In this document: positions 6,557 through 12,102 of the stretch, one piece after another
How the letters are laid out: each line of letters starts with the position of its first letter
Position numbering within the stretch: the stretch's first letter is position 1
DNA from: Pseudomonadota bacterium
GTDB lineage: Bacteria > Pseudomonadota > Alphaproteobacteria > Rhizobiales > Devosiaceae
Direction: 5' to 3'
Assembly (NCBI GenBank): GCA_023433775.1
Contig: JAEYTY010000054.1
Location: forward strand, 1 to 15,564
Length of the DNA: 15,564 nt
Made by a program: the position numbers and the translations under genes
Notes under the pieces: generated by a model
Databases searched by the model: none
Seen by the model: only the letters and a program-made list of their open reading frames with translations
Told to the model about the DNA's origin: nothing

Positions 6557-7015
6557 ATGACCAGTTTTTTGCGCCGCCTTGCCGGCTTGGCCACTATTGT
6601 CGTCATCGGCCTTGCCCTTGCGGCCTGCAACAATGATGGCCGCCTGGTGCTCCACACCGACGGCGACGCGCACGAATTCACCGTTGAAGTCGTCGATACC
6701 CAGGAAACCCGGGCCCAGGGCCTGATGAACCGCATGGATCTGGCGCCAAACGCCGGCATGTTGTTCGATTTCCTTGAAGAGCGTCCGGTGTCGTTCTGGA
6801 TGATGAACACCTTCATCCCGCTCGACATGATCTTCATCGGCGCCGATGGCATTGTGCGCAATATTCACGTCAATGCGCGTCCGCATGACCGGACCTCGAT
6901 CCCGTCAAACGCACCGGTACAATATGTGTTGGAAATCCCCGGTGGCCGCTCGGTCGAGCTTGGCCTGAAGCCCGGCGACCGCGTAGAGCACGCGCGCATC
7001 AAAACCCAGAACTAG
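6557..7015 (+). CDS. DUF192 family protein, predicted lipoprotein
   Basis: This 152-residue protein has an N-terminal signal MTSFLRRLAGLATIVVIGLALAAC with lipobox LAAC and lipidation at Cys24, followed by a complete DUF192 domain. Family motifs are the opening 'F.VEVVDTQETRAQGLMNR', 'GMLFDF.EERPVSFWMMNTFIPLDMIFIGADG' and the end 'VLEIPGG....LGLKPGDRV'. The function of DUF192 is not established; it is a small beta-barrel domain in the periplasm or on the membrane. It is probably in one unit with the tandem cold-shock gene. No strong Shine-Dalgarno is seen. Its stop lies eight bases from the end of the convergent HlyIII gene. Confidence 0.92.
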   Translation: MTSFLRRLAGLATIVVIGLALAACNNDGRLVLHTDGDAHEFTVEVVDTQETRAQGLMNRMDLAPNAGMLFDFLEERPVSFWMMNTFIPLDMIFIGADGIVRNIHVNARPHDRTSIPSNAPVQYVLEIPGGRSVELGLKPGDRVEHARIKTQN

Positions 7016-7023
7016 AGTGGTTC

Positions 7024-7713
7024 CTAGAGCCGCGCGACGACCATGCAGTCGATCACGGCCCAAAGATGCAGGCTTGCGCCAGCCACCACAAACACATGCC
7101 AGAGCGCATTCTGGAAATGCAGCTTTTCCCAGAGGTGGAAGACAATCCCGGCCGAATAGGTGACGCCCCCGGCCAGCAAGAGCCACAGCGTGCTGCTCGG
7201 CAAAACCTGTCCCAGTGACTGGAACACCAATATCCCGCTCCAGCCGATTGCCAGATAAAGCCCGATGGCGACACGGCCAAAGCGTTCCGGCACGATGAGC
7301 TTCAGCGCCACGCCGACCAGCGATGCGCCCCAGACGAGGCTCATCATCACCGTGCCCGCCGGCGTTCCGCCGATCACCGCCAGAAATGGCGTGTAGGAGC
7401 CCGCGATGAACAGAAAAATCGCCGCTTGATCGAAGCGGGCCAGCGCCATCTTTACCGGTGAAACCGGCCACAGATTATAGGCCATCGACACGCCGAGAAC
7501 GACGATCAGCGTTGCAACATAAACCGTCAGCGCCGGCACCGCCTCGGGCGCCGTGTGCAGCAGCGAAAATGTCAGCAGGATCGACCCGGCGGCAATCGCC
7601 ACCACCAGTCCCAGAATATGGACGACAGCGTCCACGACGAGTTCAGCGACAGAGTAGGGCCGTTGTTCACGGCTCCACCAAGAATATCGTGCGATTGGTT
7701 TGGCGTCGGTCAT
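7024..7713 (-). CDS. HlyIII/PAQR-family membrane protein
   Basis: This 229-residue protein has about seven hydrophobic segments and belongs to the hemolysin III (TrhA/YqfA, PAQR) superfamily. Recognisable motifs are AELVVDAVVHILG in helix 1, SMAYNLWPVSP...ARFDQAAIFLFIAGSYTPF, GGVTYSAGIVFHLWEKL and FQNALWHVFVVAGASLH. Members are implicated in membrane lipid homeostasis; the hemolysin name is historical. Two of the metal-site histidines of the superfamily are Asn here: SxxxH is S76MAYN80, and HxxxH is N202ALWH206. Asp95 and His206 remain. I believe this pattern is typical of a rhizobial subgroup. The ATG is supported by GGAG nine bases upstream. It is convergent with DUF192 and divergent from an arsR gene. 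Confidence 0.9.
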   Translation of the reverse strand: MTDAKPIARYSWWSREQRPYSVAELVVDAVVHILGLVVAIAAGSILLTFSLLHTAPEAVPALTVYVATLIVVLGVSMAYNLWPVSPVKMALARFDQAAIFLFIAGSYTPFLAVIGGTPAGTVMMSLVWGASLVGVALKLIVPERFGRVAIGLYLAIGWSGILVFQSLGQVLPSSTLWLLLAGGVTYSAGIVFHLWEKLHFQNALWHVFVVAGASLHLWAVIDCMVVARL

Positions 7714-7844
7714 GGCGTGTCTCCTGCGCCCATCGTGTGGCGCTGATGTGACCAGATCCTTGCCACGACTGGATAACCGCTCGGCATCGTAAAGCGTTGC
7801 CCAAGATTTCTGGTGAACAAGGGCTTTCCGCCCTGCGGGGCCCC

Positions 7845-7873
7845 TTGACGGGTAACACTGGCGTTACTTTAAC
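7845..7873 (+). promoter_or_regulatory. Predicted promoter of the arsR gene at 7881
   Basis: TTGACG (7845-7850) and TTTAAC (7868-7873) are 17 bases apart. The -10 box ends seven bases before the ATG at 7881, so transcription should begin at or one base before the start codon. No Shine-Dalgarno is present, in keeping with a leaderless mRNA. Confidence 0.55.
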
Positions 7874-7875
7874 GC
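7852..7875. promoter_or_regulatory. Inverted-repeat operator candidate for the ArsR protein
   Basis: Three alternating half-sites TAAC, GTTA and TAAC lie between and over the promoter boxes. They form two perfect overlapping palindromes: GTAAC/GTTAC with a six-base gap (7852-7867) and GCGTTA/TAACGC with a three-base gap (7861-7875). The placement over the spacer and -10 box suits repression by the product of the gene that follows. Confidence 0.55.
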
Positions 7876-7880
7876 TGGCT

Positions 7881-8366
7881 ATGACCGCCAGAACAAAGCC
7901 GCCCGTCGATACCTATTCCGCAATTGCCGATGCGACGCGTTGCCGGATCGTGGAATTGCTGTCCGCCAGGCCCATGCCCGTCCACACATTGGCCGACGCC
8001 TTCTCCATCAGCCGCCCCGCCATTTCCCGCCACCTGCGCGTCCTCAAACAGGCGGGGCTGGTCAGCGAGGTAAAAAAGGGCCGCGAAAATCTATACGCCC
8101 TGCGCCCGGCAAAGCTCGCCAAGGCCATCGCCTGGCTGGAAATTTTTGGCACCACCCCGGCCAGCAAAACTGCCGCGTCGGTTGAAACTGTCGCTGAAAA
8201 GGCGCTCGAGACCGCACCCGTCGCCTTGGCTGCAGCCGCTCCCGAGCCTGTGCCCATCGTCGTCACTGCGCCCAAAGAACCAGAGCAGACCCCGGAACCA
8301 GTCGTGCCGAAACCTGCTGCACGCAAAAAGCCCGAGCCGGTCAACCAGATGGGTTTTGATTTTTAG
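7881..8366 (+). CDS. ArsR-type winged-helix regulator with long Pro/Ala-rich tail
   Basis: This 161-residue protein has an ArsR-family winged helix in residues 10-90: YSAIADATRCRIVELLSARPMPVHTLADAFSISRPAISRHLRVLKQAGLVSEVKKGRENLYAL, with recognition helix SRPAISRHLRVL. There is no metal-binding ELCVCDL motif, so it is not a classical arsenic sensor. Residues 92-157 form a low-complexity Ala/Pro/Glu tail ending in KKPEP and the terminal NQMGFDF. Such a tail is unusual; ordinary members end near residue 100-115. The ATG at 7881 is chosen because the upstream in-frame codons overlap the promoter. It is a single gene and probably autoregulated. Its stop overlaps that of the convergent HAD gene. 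Target genes are unknown. Confidence 0.88.
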   Translation: MTARTKPPVDTYSAIADATRCRIVELLSARPMPVHTLADAFSISRPAISRHLRVLKQAGLVSEVKKGRENLYALRPAKLAKAIAWLEIFGTTPASKTAASVETVAEKALETAPVALAAAAPEPVPIVVTAPKEPEQTPEPVVPKPAARKKPEPVNQMGFDF

Positions 8367-9094
8367 CGGACAGAAGCCGAAAGCACTTCGGCCTGCGCCG
8401 GGTTTATCTCGGCCCTCGTGGCTTCACCAAACAGCGCTTTTTCCAGGTCCGATGGTGACCACATGATCTGGCTCGGGCTGAGCCTTCCCTCAAACGCGCC
8501 GAGTGCGGCCCGCGCGCCCATCGCGATGGGCCGGATATCGCGCACCAGAATCTGCGAGGCGGCCAGCGCCGCCGCAATATCCTTGCGCTGGTCGCCGACA
8601 TACCAGATCACGTCAGATTTGCGCAGGTCGCGCCCGATATTGTCCAGCGCCGCCAGAATCGAATCCGGCCAGGGCTTGCCGCGCGCCACGTCCTCGCGGA
8701 ACACGCAGGCTGAGAAAAATTTACGCAGGTCAAAGGCGTCGAGCACGTCTTCGCCATAGCCGCGTCCCAACCCATTGCTGACCAGGCCCAGCGTCACGCC
8801 ATTGGCGCGCAGCCGTTCCAGAATCGCCCGCATGGTCGGGCAGGGGACCAGCATGTCCTCCACCGATTTGCGGCGAACCTTGTGAATGGCGCGATGCACC
8901 AGCAGTTTCGGCGTCTTGCCCGTCGCCGCCCTGTGGCGGCGCAACAGCCGGAAGCGCGCGACGAGACGCCCGCCCCGATGCGAACAATCATCAAGGAATT
9001 CAAGCACCTGCAGCACGCGCGGATTGACGTGATGCACCAAAGTGCCATCAAGGTCGAACAGGATGATACTTGGTCTGGTTGGTTGAGAAGCCAG
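8363..9094 (-). CDS. HAD-superfamily phosphatase, start codon doubtful
   Basis: This is a HAD subfamily I phosphohydrolase of roughly 240 residues with an alpha-helical cap, similar to phosphoglycolate phosphatase-like proteins of Rhizobiales. Motif I FDLDGTL lies at 9058-9038, motif II is TLGLVSNG, motif III the Lys of ARGKPWPDSI and motif IV YVGDQRKDI. The problem is the start: between motif I and the in-frame TGA at 9098-9100 there is no ATG, GTG or TTG. The first TTG lies after the catalytic aspartates, which would give a dead protein. I set the end at a CTG (9092-9094) with GGGG nine bases upstream. Alternatives are a sequence error, TGA readthrough from ATGs at 9109 or 9115, or a decaying gene. 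Substrate unknown. Confidence 0.75.
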   Translation of the reverse strand: MASQPTRPSIILFDLDGTLVHHVNPRVLQVLEFLDDCSHRGGRLVARFRLLRRHRAATGKTPKLLVHRAIHKVRRKSVEDMLVPCPTMRAILERLRANGVTLGLVSNGLGRGYGEDVLDAFDLRKFFSACVFREDVARGKPWPDSILAALDNIGRDLRKSDVIWYVGDQRKDIAAALAASQILVRDIRPIAMGARAALGAFEGRLSPSQIMWSPSDLEKALFGEATRAEINPAQAEVLSASVR

Positions 9095-9100
9095 TGGTCA

Positions 9101-9397
9101 ATACCCCATTGCCATCAAAGGGTGGCGCAAAATGGCGATTGGCACAACCCGTTTCGTCCGCATACCACATGCGGCTATTGAGCCGGCCTCACCCGGCGCA
9201 TATCAGACTTGCCTTGCTTTGGCCCCGTTCATCTGTCATATGGCAGGAACGTTTTCAGCCATCGATGGCCATACTACCCGCCGGGAGACCGGCAAAAGCC
9301 CTCTATTTCTTGCGAACGTCTATAGGCCGAACCGCGTGTTGCGCTCGGCCAACTGCTCGTTTGCTACCGCTCCGGGCTACATCTAAGGACTAAACTC
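9101..9397 (+). other. Long non-coding region upstream of cspA
   Basis: About 300 bases between the HAD gene and cspA hold no convincing coding frame. The end carries the cspA ribosome binding site AAGGAC (9385-9390). I could not identify a convincing promoter pair. As in other cspA genes, part of this may be a long untranslated leader, but I see no clear cold-shock box. Confidence 0.4.
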
Positions 9398-9613
9398 ATG
9401 GCCTCTATCAATGGCACCGTGAAATTCTTCAACACCACCAAGGGCTTCGGCTTCATCCAGCCAGAGAATGGCGAGAAGGACGCATTCGTCCACATCTCCG
9501 CCGTCGAGCGTTCGGGCCTGCAGGGCCTCTATGAAGGCGACAAGGTGACCTACGAACTCGAAACCGGCCGCGATGGCAAGGTTTCGGCTTGCAACCTGAC
9601 CCTGGTGCAGTAA
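9398..9613 (+). CDS. cspA: CspA-type cold-shock protein
   Basis: This 71-residue protein is a single cold-shock domain of typical length. It has GTVKFFNTTKGFGFIQPENG (RNP1 KGFGFI), DAFVHISAVERSG (RNP2 FVHI) and the C-terminal strand KVSACNLTLVQ. It would bind single-stranded RNA or DNA and melt secondary structure in messages. The ATG has AAGGAC at a good distance. It is a single-gene unit with its own intrinsic terminator at 9642. The numbering among the several csp paralogues cannot be known from here; whether it is cold-induced is not shown by the sequence. Confidence 0.95.
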   Translation: MASINGTVKFFNTTKGFGFIQPENGEKDAFVHISAVERSGLQGLYEGDKVTYELETGRDGKVSACNLTLVQ

Positions 9614-9641
9614 TTCGCGCCGCTTCGGCGGTCTGAATTTG

Positions 9642-9670
9642 AAAAGGGCGGCCTCCGGGTCGCCCTTTTT
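9642..9670 (+). terminator. Intrinsic terminator of cspA
   Basis: AAAAGGGCG (9642-9650) pairs with CGCCCTTTT (9661-9669) around a ten-base loop, and the run of T continues to 9670. It lies 28 bases after the cspA stop. The A-rich left arm could also let it act on the minus strand for the convergent YCII gene, which ends at 9686. Confidence 0.88.
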
Positions 9671-9685
9671 GTTTGTCGACACGTC

Positions 9686-10027
9686 TCAGTGAAAAGGCCG
9701 CACCTCGACGGGTGCGCGGCAGGCGATCACAGCCTTGCGGCCCCATTCCAGCGCCGCTTCCATATCCGCCGTCTCCAACACCCAGAAGCCGCCCACATGC
9801 TCCTTGGCCTCGGCAAAGGGGCCGTCGGTTACCGCCACGCTGCCCGTGGACGTCTTGCGCAAGGTGCGCGCTTCTCGCGCCGGCTGCAGGCCGCCAACAA
9901 AGACGCGCACCCCCGCTGCCACCATTTCCTCGTTCAAGGCGCTGATGTCATCGCGCGTAGCCTGATCCTCATCGACCTTTGGGTCAAAGCTGTCGTGCAG
10001 ATGGATGGCGACCAGAAATTGGGGCAT
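9686..10027 (-). CDS. YCII/DGPF-domain protein
   Basis: This 113-residue protein belongs to the YCII-related (DGPF) family. The diagnostic DGPF lies at residues 68-71 within VTDGPFAEAKEHVGGFWVLE, after a ferredoxin-like half (MPQFLVAIHLHDS, then LNEEMVAAGVRVFVGGLQPA). Members often sit next to ECF sigma factors or SRPBCC/ArsR genes, but no sigma factor is visible here. The biochemical role is not established. The ATG at 10027 is chosen over upstream in-frame codons because AAGGAGA lies just before it. It is divergent from the SDR gene. Confidence 0.92.
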   Translation of the reverse strand: MPQFLVAIHLHDSFDPKVDEDQATRDDISALNEEMVAAGVRVFVGGLQPAREARTLRKTSTGSVAVTDGPFAEAKEHVGGFWVLETADMEAALEWGRKAVIACRAPVEVRPFH

Positions 10028-10133
10028 GAGACTCTCCTTGGCAAGACGCCGCTCATTTTGCGGGCCTGTGCCATATTGACGATTGGGCACGCGGGGATCA
10101 GACAAATCACACGCGTTTCTTTGTGGGGGCAAA

Positions 10134-11165
10134 ATGGACCGCATACTCGTCACCGGAGCCTCAGGCTTCGTCGCCAAGCATCTCATCGGCCAATTGCTCA
10201 ATGCCGGCTATGCCGTGCGTGGCACGGTGCGGGGGCAGGGCAAGGTGGCGGGCATCTGGGCGGCGGTAGCGGCGCTGGCGCCGGGACGTGAGGCGGCGCT
10301 CGAGCTTGTTGAGGCGGATTTGCTGTTCAACCGCGGCTGGGCCGAGGCGATGTCGGGCATTGCAGTGGTGATGCATGTTGCGGCCTCAATTGTCGCAGAA
10401 GAGCCCAGGGATCCCGATATTGTCGTCCGTCCCGCCGTCGAGGGAACGGAGCGCGTGCTGTCCTTCGCCCATGAAGCCGGCATCAGGCGGGTCATCATGA
10501 CTTCGTCCATCGCTACGGTCGGCTACGGTCTGGGACAGGTGAGCGGCGTGCGGACATATACCGAAGCCGATTTCACCGATCTCGCTGGGATGAAGCGGAC
10601 CTGGGCCTATTGCATCGGCAAGACCAAGGCCGAGCGTGCCGCCTGGACCTATGCAAGCGGCAATGACATGGGGCTCACCACCATCCATCCCGGCGCCATC
10701 CTTGGTCCTGCGACCGACCCTGATACCTCCATTTCGCTGGGCATGGTCACGGGCCTGCTCGATGGCTCGACCCCGGCCATGCCGCGCATCGGCTTTGCCA
10801 TCAGCGATGTGCGCGATGTCGCCGAAATGCATTTGGCCGCCCTGCGTGATCCAACGAGCATCGGTCAGCGCTATCTCTGCACCGGCCCCTATATGCGCTT
10901 TGATCAGGTGGCGACCATTCTGCGCCGGGTCTATCCCGATTATCCGGTGACGCTGCAGACCGTGCCGGACTGGATCATCCGCCTCATGGCTCTTTTCGGC
11001 GGCCCGGTGCGGCAGATCATCAATGATGTCGGCAATGAAAAGCACTTCGATGGCCGCAAGGGCGAAGCCCTGCTGGGTCGGCCTTATCGCACCAACGAAG
11101 AAGCCATCCTGAGCGCGGCGGAAAGCGCCCTCCGGCTCGGCCTCGTCAAGCCAAAAGGCAAATAG
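10134..11165 (+). CDS. NAD(P)-dependent epimerase/dehydratase (extended SDR, dihydroflavonol reductase-like)
   Basis: This 343-residue oxidoreductase has an N-terminal Rossmann motif ILVTGASGFVAKHL (4-17), then HVAAS (81-85), TSSIATVGYG with a catalytic Ser (about 124-132), and the active-site Tyr159/Lys163 in YCIGK. The following TTIHPGAILGP (182-192) and the acidic insertion are typical of dihydroflavonol-4-reductase-like extended SDRs. It probably reduces a carbonyl substrate with NAD(P)H; the substrate is unknown. The start at 10134 gives the correct N-terminus and has GGGGG upstream. Its stop codon abuts the inverted repeat in front of the arsR gene at 11222, so it may be read into that operon or be a target of that regulator. 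Confidence 0.92.
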   Translation: MDRILVTGASGFVAKHLIGQLLNAGYAVRGTVRGQGKVAGIWAAVAALAPGREAALELVEADLLFNRGWAEAMSGIAVVMHVAASIVAEEPRDPDIVVRPAVEGTERVLSFAHEAGIRRVIMTSSIATVGYGLGQVSGVRTYTEADFTDLAGMKRTWAYCIGKTKAERAAWTYASGNDMGLTTIHPGAILGPATDPDTSISLGMVTGLLDGSTPAMPRIGFAISDVRDVAEMHLAALRDPTSIGQRYLCTGPYMRFDQVATILRRVYPDYPVTLQTVPDWIIRLMALFGGPVRQIINDVGNEKHFDGRKGEALLGRPYRTNEEAILSAAESALRLGLVKPKGK

Positions 11166-11183
11166 GTAGTTTTTTAACTACCT
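11162..11183. promoter_or_regulatory. Operator candidate 1 of the arsR-SRPBCC operon
   Basis: A perfect inverted repeat, AGGTAGTT (11164-11171) and AACTACCT (11176-11183) with a four-base TTTT centre, begins inside the SDR stop codon and ends three bases before the -35 box. It is AT-rich and has no T-run after it, so an operator fits better than a terminator. Its half-site ATAGGTAG (11162-11169) recurs in candidate 2. Confidence 0.6.
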
Positions 11184-11186
11184 GTC

Positions 11187-11214
11187 TTGACGGGCGCGCC
11201 ATTGTGTTGATAGT
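11187..11214 (+). promoter_or_regulatory. Predicted promoter of the arsR-SRPBCC operon
   Basis: TTGACG (11187-11192) and GATAGT (11209-11214) are 16 bases apart. The -10 box ends seven bases before the ATG at 11222, so the transcript should start at or next to the start codon. There is no Shine-Dalgarno, which again predicts a leaderless mRNA. It lies between the two operator candidates. Confidence 0.5.
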
Positions 11215-11234
11215 TAGCCTTATGACTACCTATC
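11209..11234. promoter_or_regulatory. Operator candidate 2, overlapping the arsR start codon
   Basis: GATAGTTAG (11209-11217) and CTACCTATC (11226-11234) form an inverted repeat matching at eight of nine positions with an eight-base gap. The gap contains the ATG. The half-site is the same ATAG(G/T)TAG as in candidate 1, so the regulator probably binds both sides of the promoter. Confidence 0.55.
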
Positions 11235-11554
11235 AGCCAACCACCATTTTCGCCGCCCTGTCCGACCCCATCCGACTGGCCGTTGTTACGCAACTGGCCC
11301 GGGGCCCGGCATCGGTCACTCAGTTGCGCGCCCCGTTCTCCATCGCGGGCCCGACTTTCCTCAAGCATTTGCAGGTTCTCGAGGCGGCCGGTCTCGTCAC
11401 CTCGCGAAAGCAAGGGCGGGTCCGCACCTGTTCGGTCCGGCGCGACACCCTCGACTGGGTCGAGAGCTGGGTCCGTTCGGTTCGGAACGATGCTGAGCAA
11501 AGGCTGGATCGGCTTGAGCAGTTTTTGGACGAAGAGGAGAGAGACTATGACTGA
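11222..11554 (+). CDS. ArsR-type transcriptional regulator of the SRPBCC operon
   Basis: This 110-residue winged-helix repressor has the ArsR fold: TIFAALSDPIRLAVVTQLARGPASVTQLRAPFSIAGPTFLKHLQVLEAAGLVTSRKQGRVRTCSV, with recognition helix AGPTFLKHLQVLE. The C-terminal part is a long helix with many charged residues (VESWVRSVRNDAEQRLDRLEQFLDEEE). No metal-binding Cys motif is present. This type is usually found with an AHSA1/SRPBCC partner, as here: the partner's ATG lies within the end of this gene (eight-base overlap). The start at 11222 is preferred to upstream in-frame codons that would lie on the promoter. It is probably autoregulated through the repeats at 11162-11183 and 11209-11234. Confidence 0.92.
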   Translation: MTTYQPTTIFAALSDPIRLAVVTQLARGPASVTQLRAPFSIAGPTFLKHLQVLEAAGLVTSRKQGRVRTCSVRRDTLDWVESWVRSVRNDAEQRLDRLEQFLDEEERDYD

Positions 11555-11999
11555 AGTCCATAGTGAGCAGTTCACCATTGAGCGCCGCCTGCGCAAATGT
11601 CCGGAGCACGTGTTCTCGGCTTGGTCCAATGCTGAAAAGAAGCAACGCTGGTTCGCGCCGGGCTCGGAGCGTTTCACGGATGATTTCAAGGTCGGCGGGC
11701 GCGCCTATGGTGCCTTCGAAAACGAAATGGGCCTTCACGAGAACGAAACCCGCTACTTCGAGATCATCAAGGATAGTCTCATTGTCTATGGCTACTCGAT
11801 GGCCATGAATGGGCGGATCCATTCGGTGTCGCTGGTCACCATTCGCTTCGAGGATGACAATGGCGGCACGCAGCTCATCTATGACGAGCGGATGACCGTG
11901 CTGGCGCAAAGTGATGGCGCTGCCGGCAGGCAGCATGGCTGGGGTGTTTTGCTCGATGCTATGGAAGCCGAGCTCGACCGGGAAATGGCGCAGGCCTGA
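11547..11999 (+). CDS. SRPBCC/AHSA1-domain protein
   Basis: This 150-residue protein has a START/Bet v1-like hydrophobic-pocket fold of the AHSA1 (activator of Hsp90 ATPase homologue 1-like) family. Signs are FTIERRLRKCPEHVFSAWSNAEKKQRWFAPG near the start, KVGGRAYGAFENE, and the closing helix GWGVLLDAMEAELD. The ligand is unknown. It overlaps the arsR gene by eight bases and has AGGAGA upstream, so the two are translationally coupled. Its ArsR partner probably represses both. No intrinsic terminator follows on the plus strand; the strong hairpin at 12056 belongs to the opposite gene. Confidence 0.92.
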   Translation: MTEVHSEQFTIERRLRKCPEHVFSAWSNAEKKQRWFAPGSERFTDDFKVGGRAYGAFENEMGLHENETRYFEIIKDSLIVYGYSMAMNGRIHSVSLVTIRFEDDNGGTQLIYDERMTVLAQSDGAAGRQHGWGVLLDAMEAELDREMAQA

Positions 12000-12047
12000 G
12001 CCGTCTCCCCTTCCCTTAAAACGCTCACTCAGCTGTCTTTTGAAATG

Positions 12048-12082
12048 AAAAAAAAGGCCATCCCGGCGCCGCCGGGATGGCC
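12048..12082 (-). terminator. Intrinsic terminator of the decarboxylase gene
   Basis: A perfect twelve-base-pair stem (GGCCATCCCGGC at 12056-12067 with GCCGGGATGGCC at 12071-12082, three-base loop) is followed on the minus strand by eight T (12055-12048). It starts 20 bases after the decarboxylase stop. It is the strongest terminator in the window. Confidence 0.93.
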
Positions 12083-12102
12083 TGAATTTAGGCAGACGCC
12101 GC

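Noticed and set aside
9182..9397. Cold-sensing RNA leader of cspA
   Set aside because: The non-coding space is suitable, but I found no cold-shock box or convincing structure by eye.
9618..9630. Hairpin CGCCG/CGGCG directly after cspA
   Set aside because: No T-run follows it; the true terminator is the next hairpin at 9642-9670.
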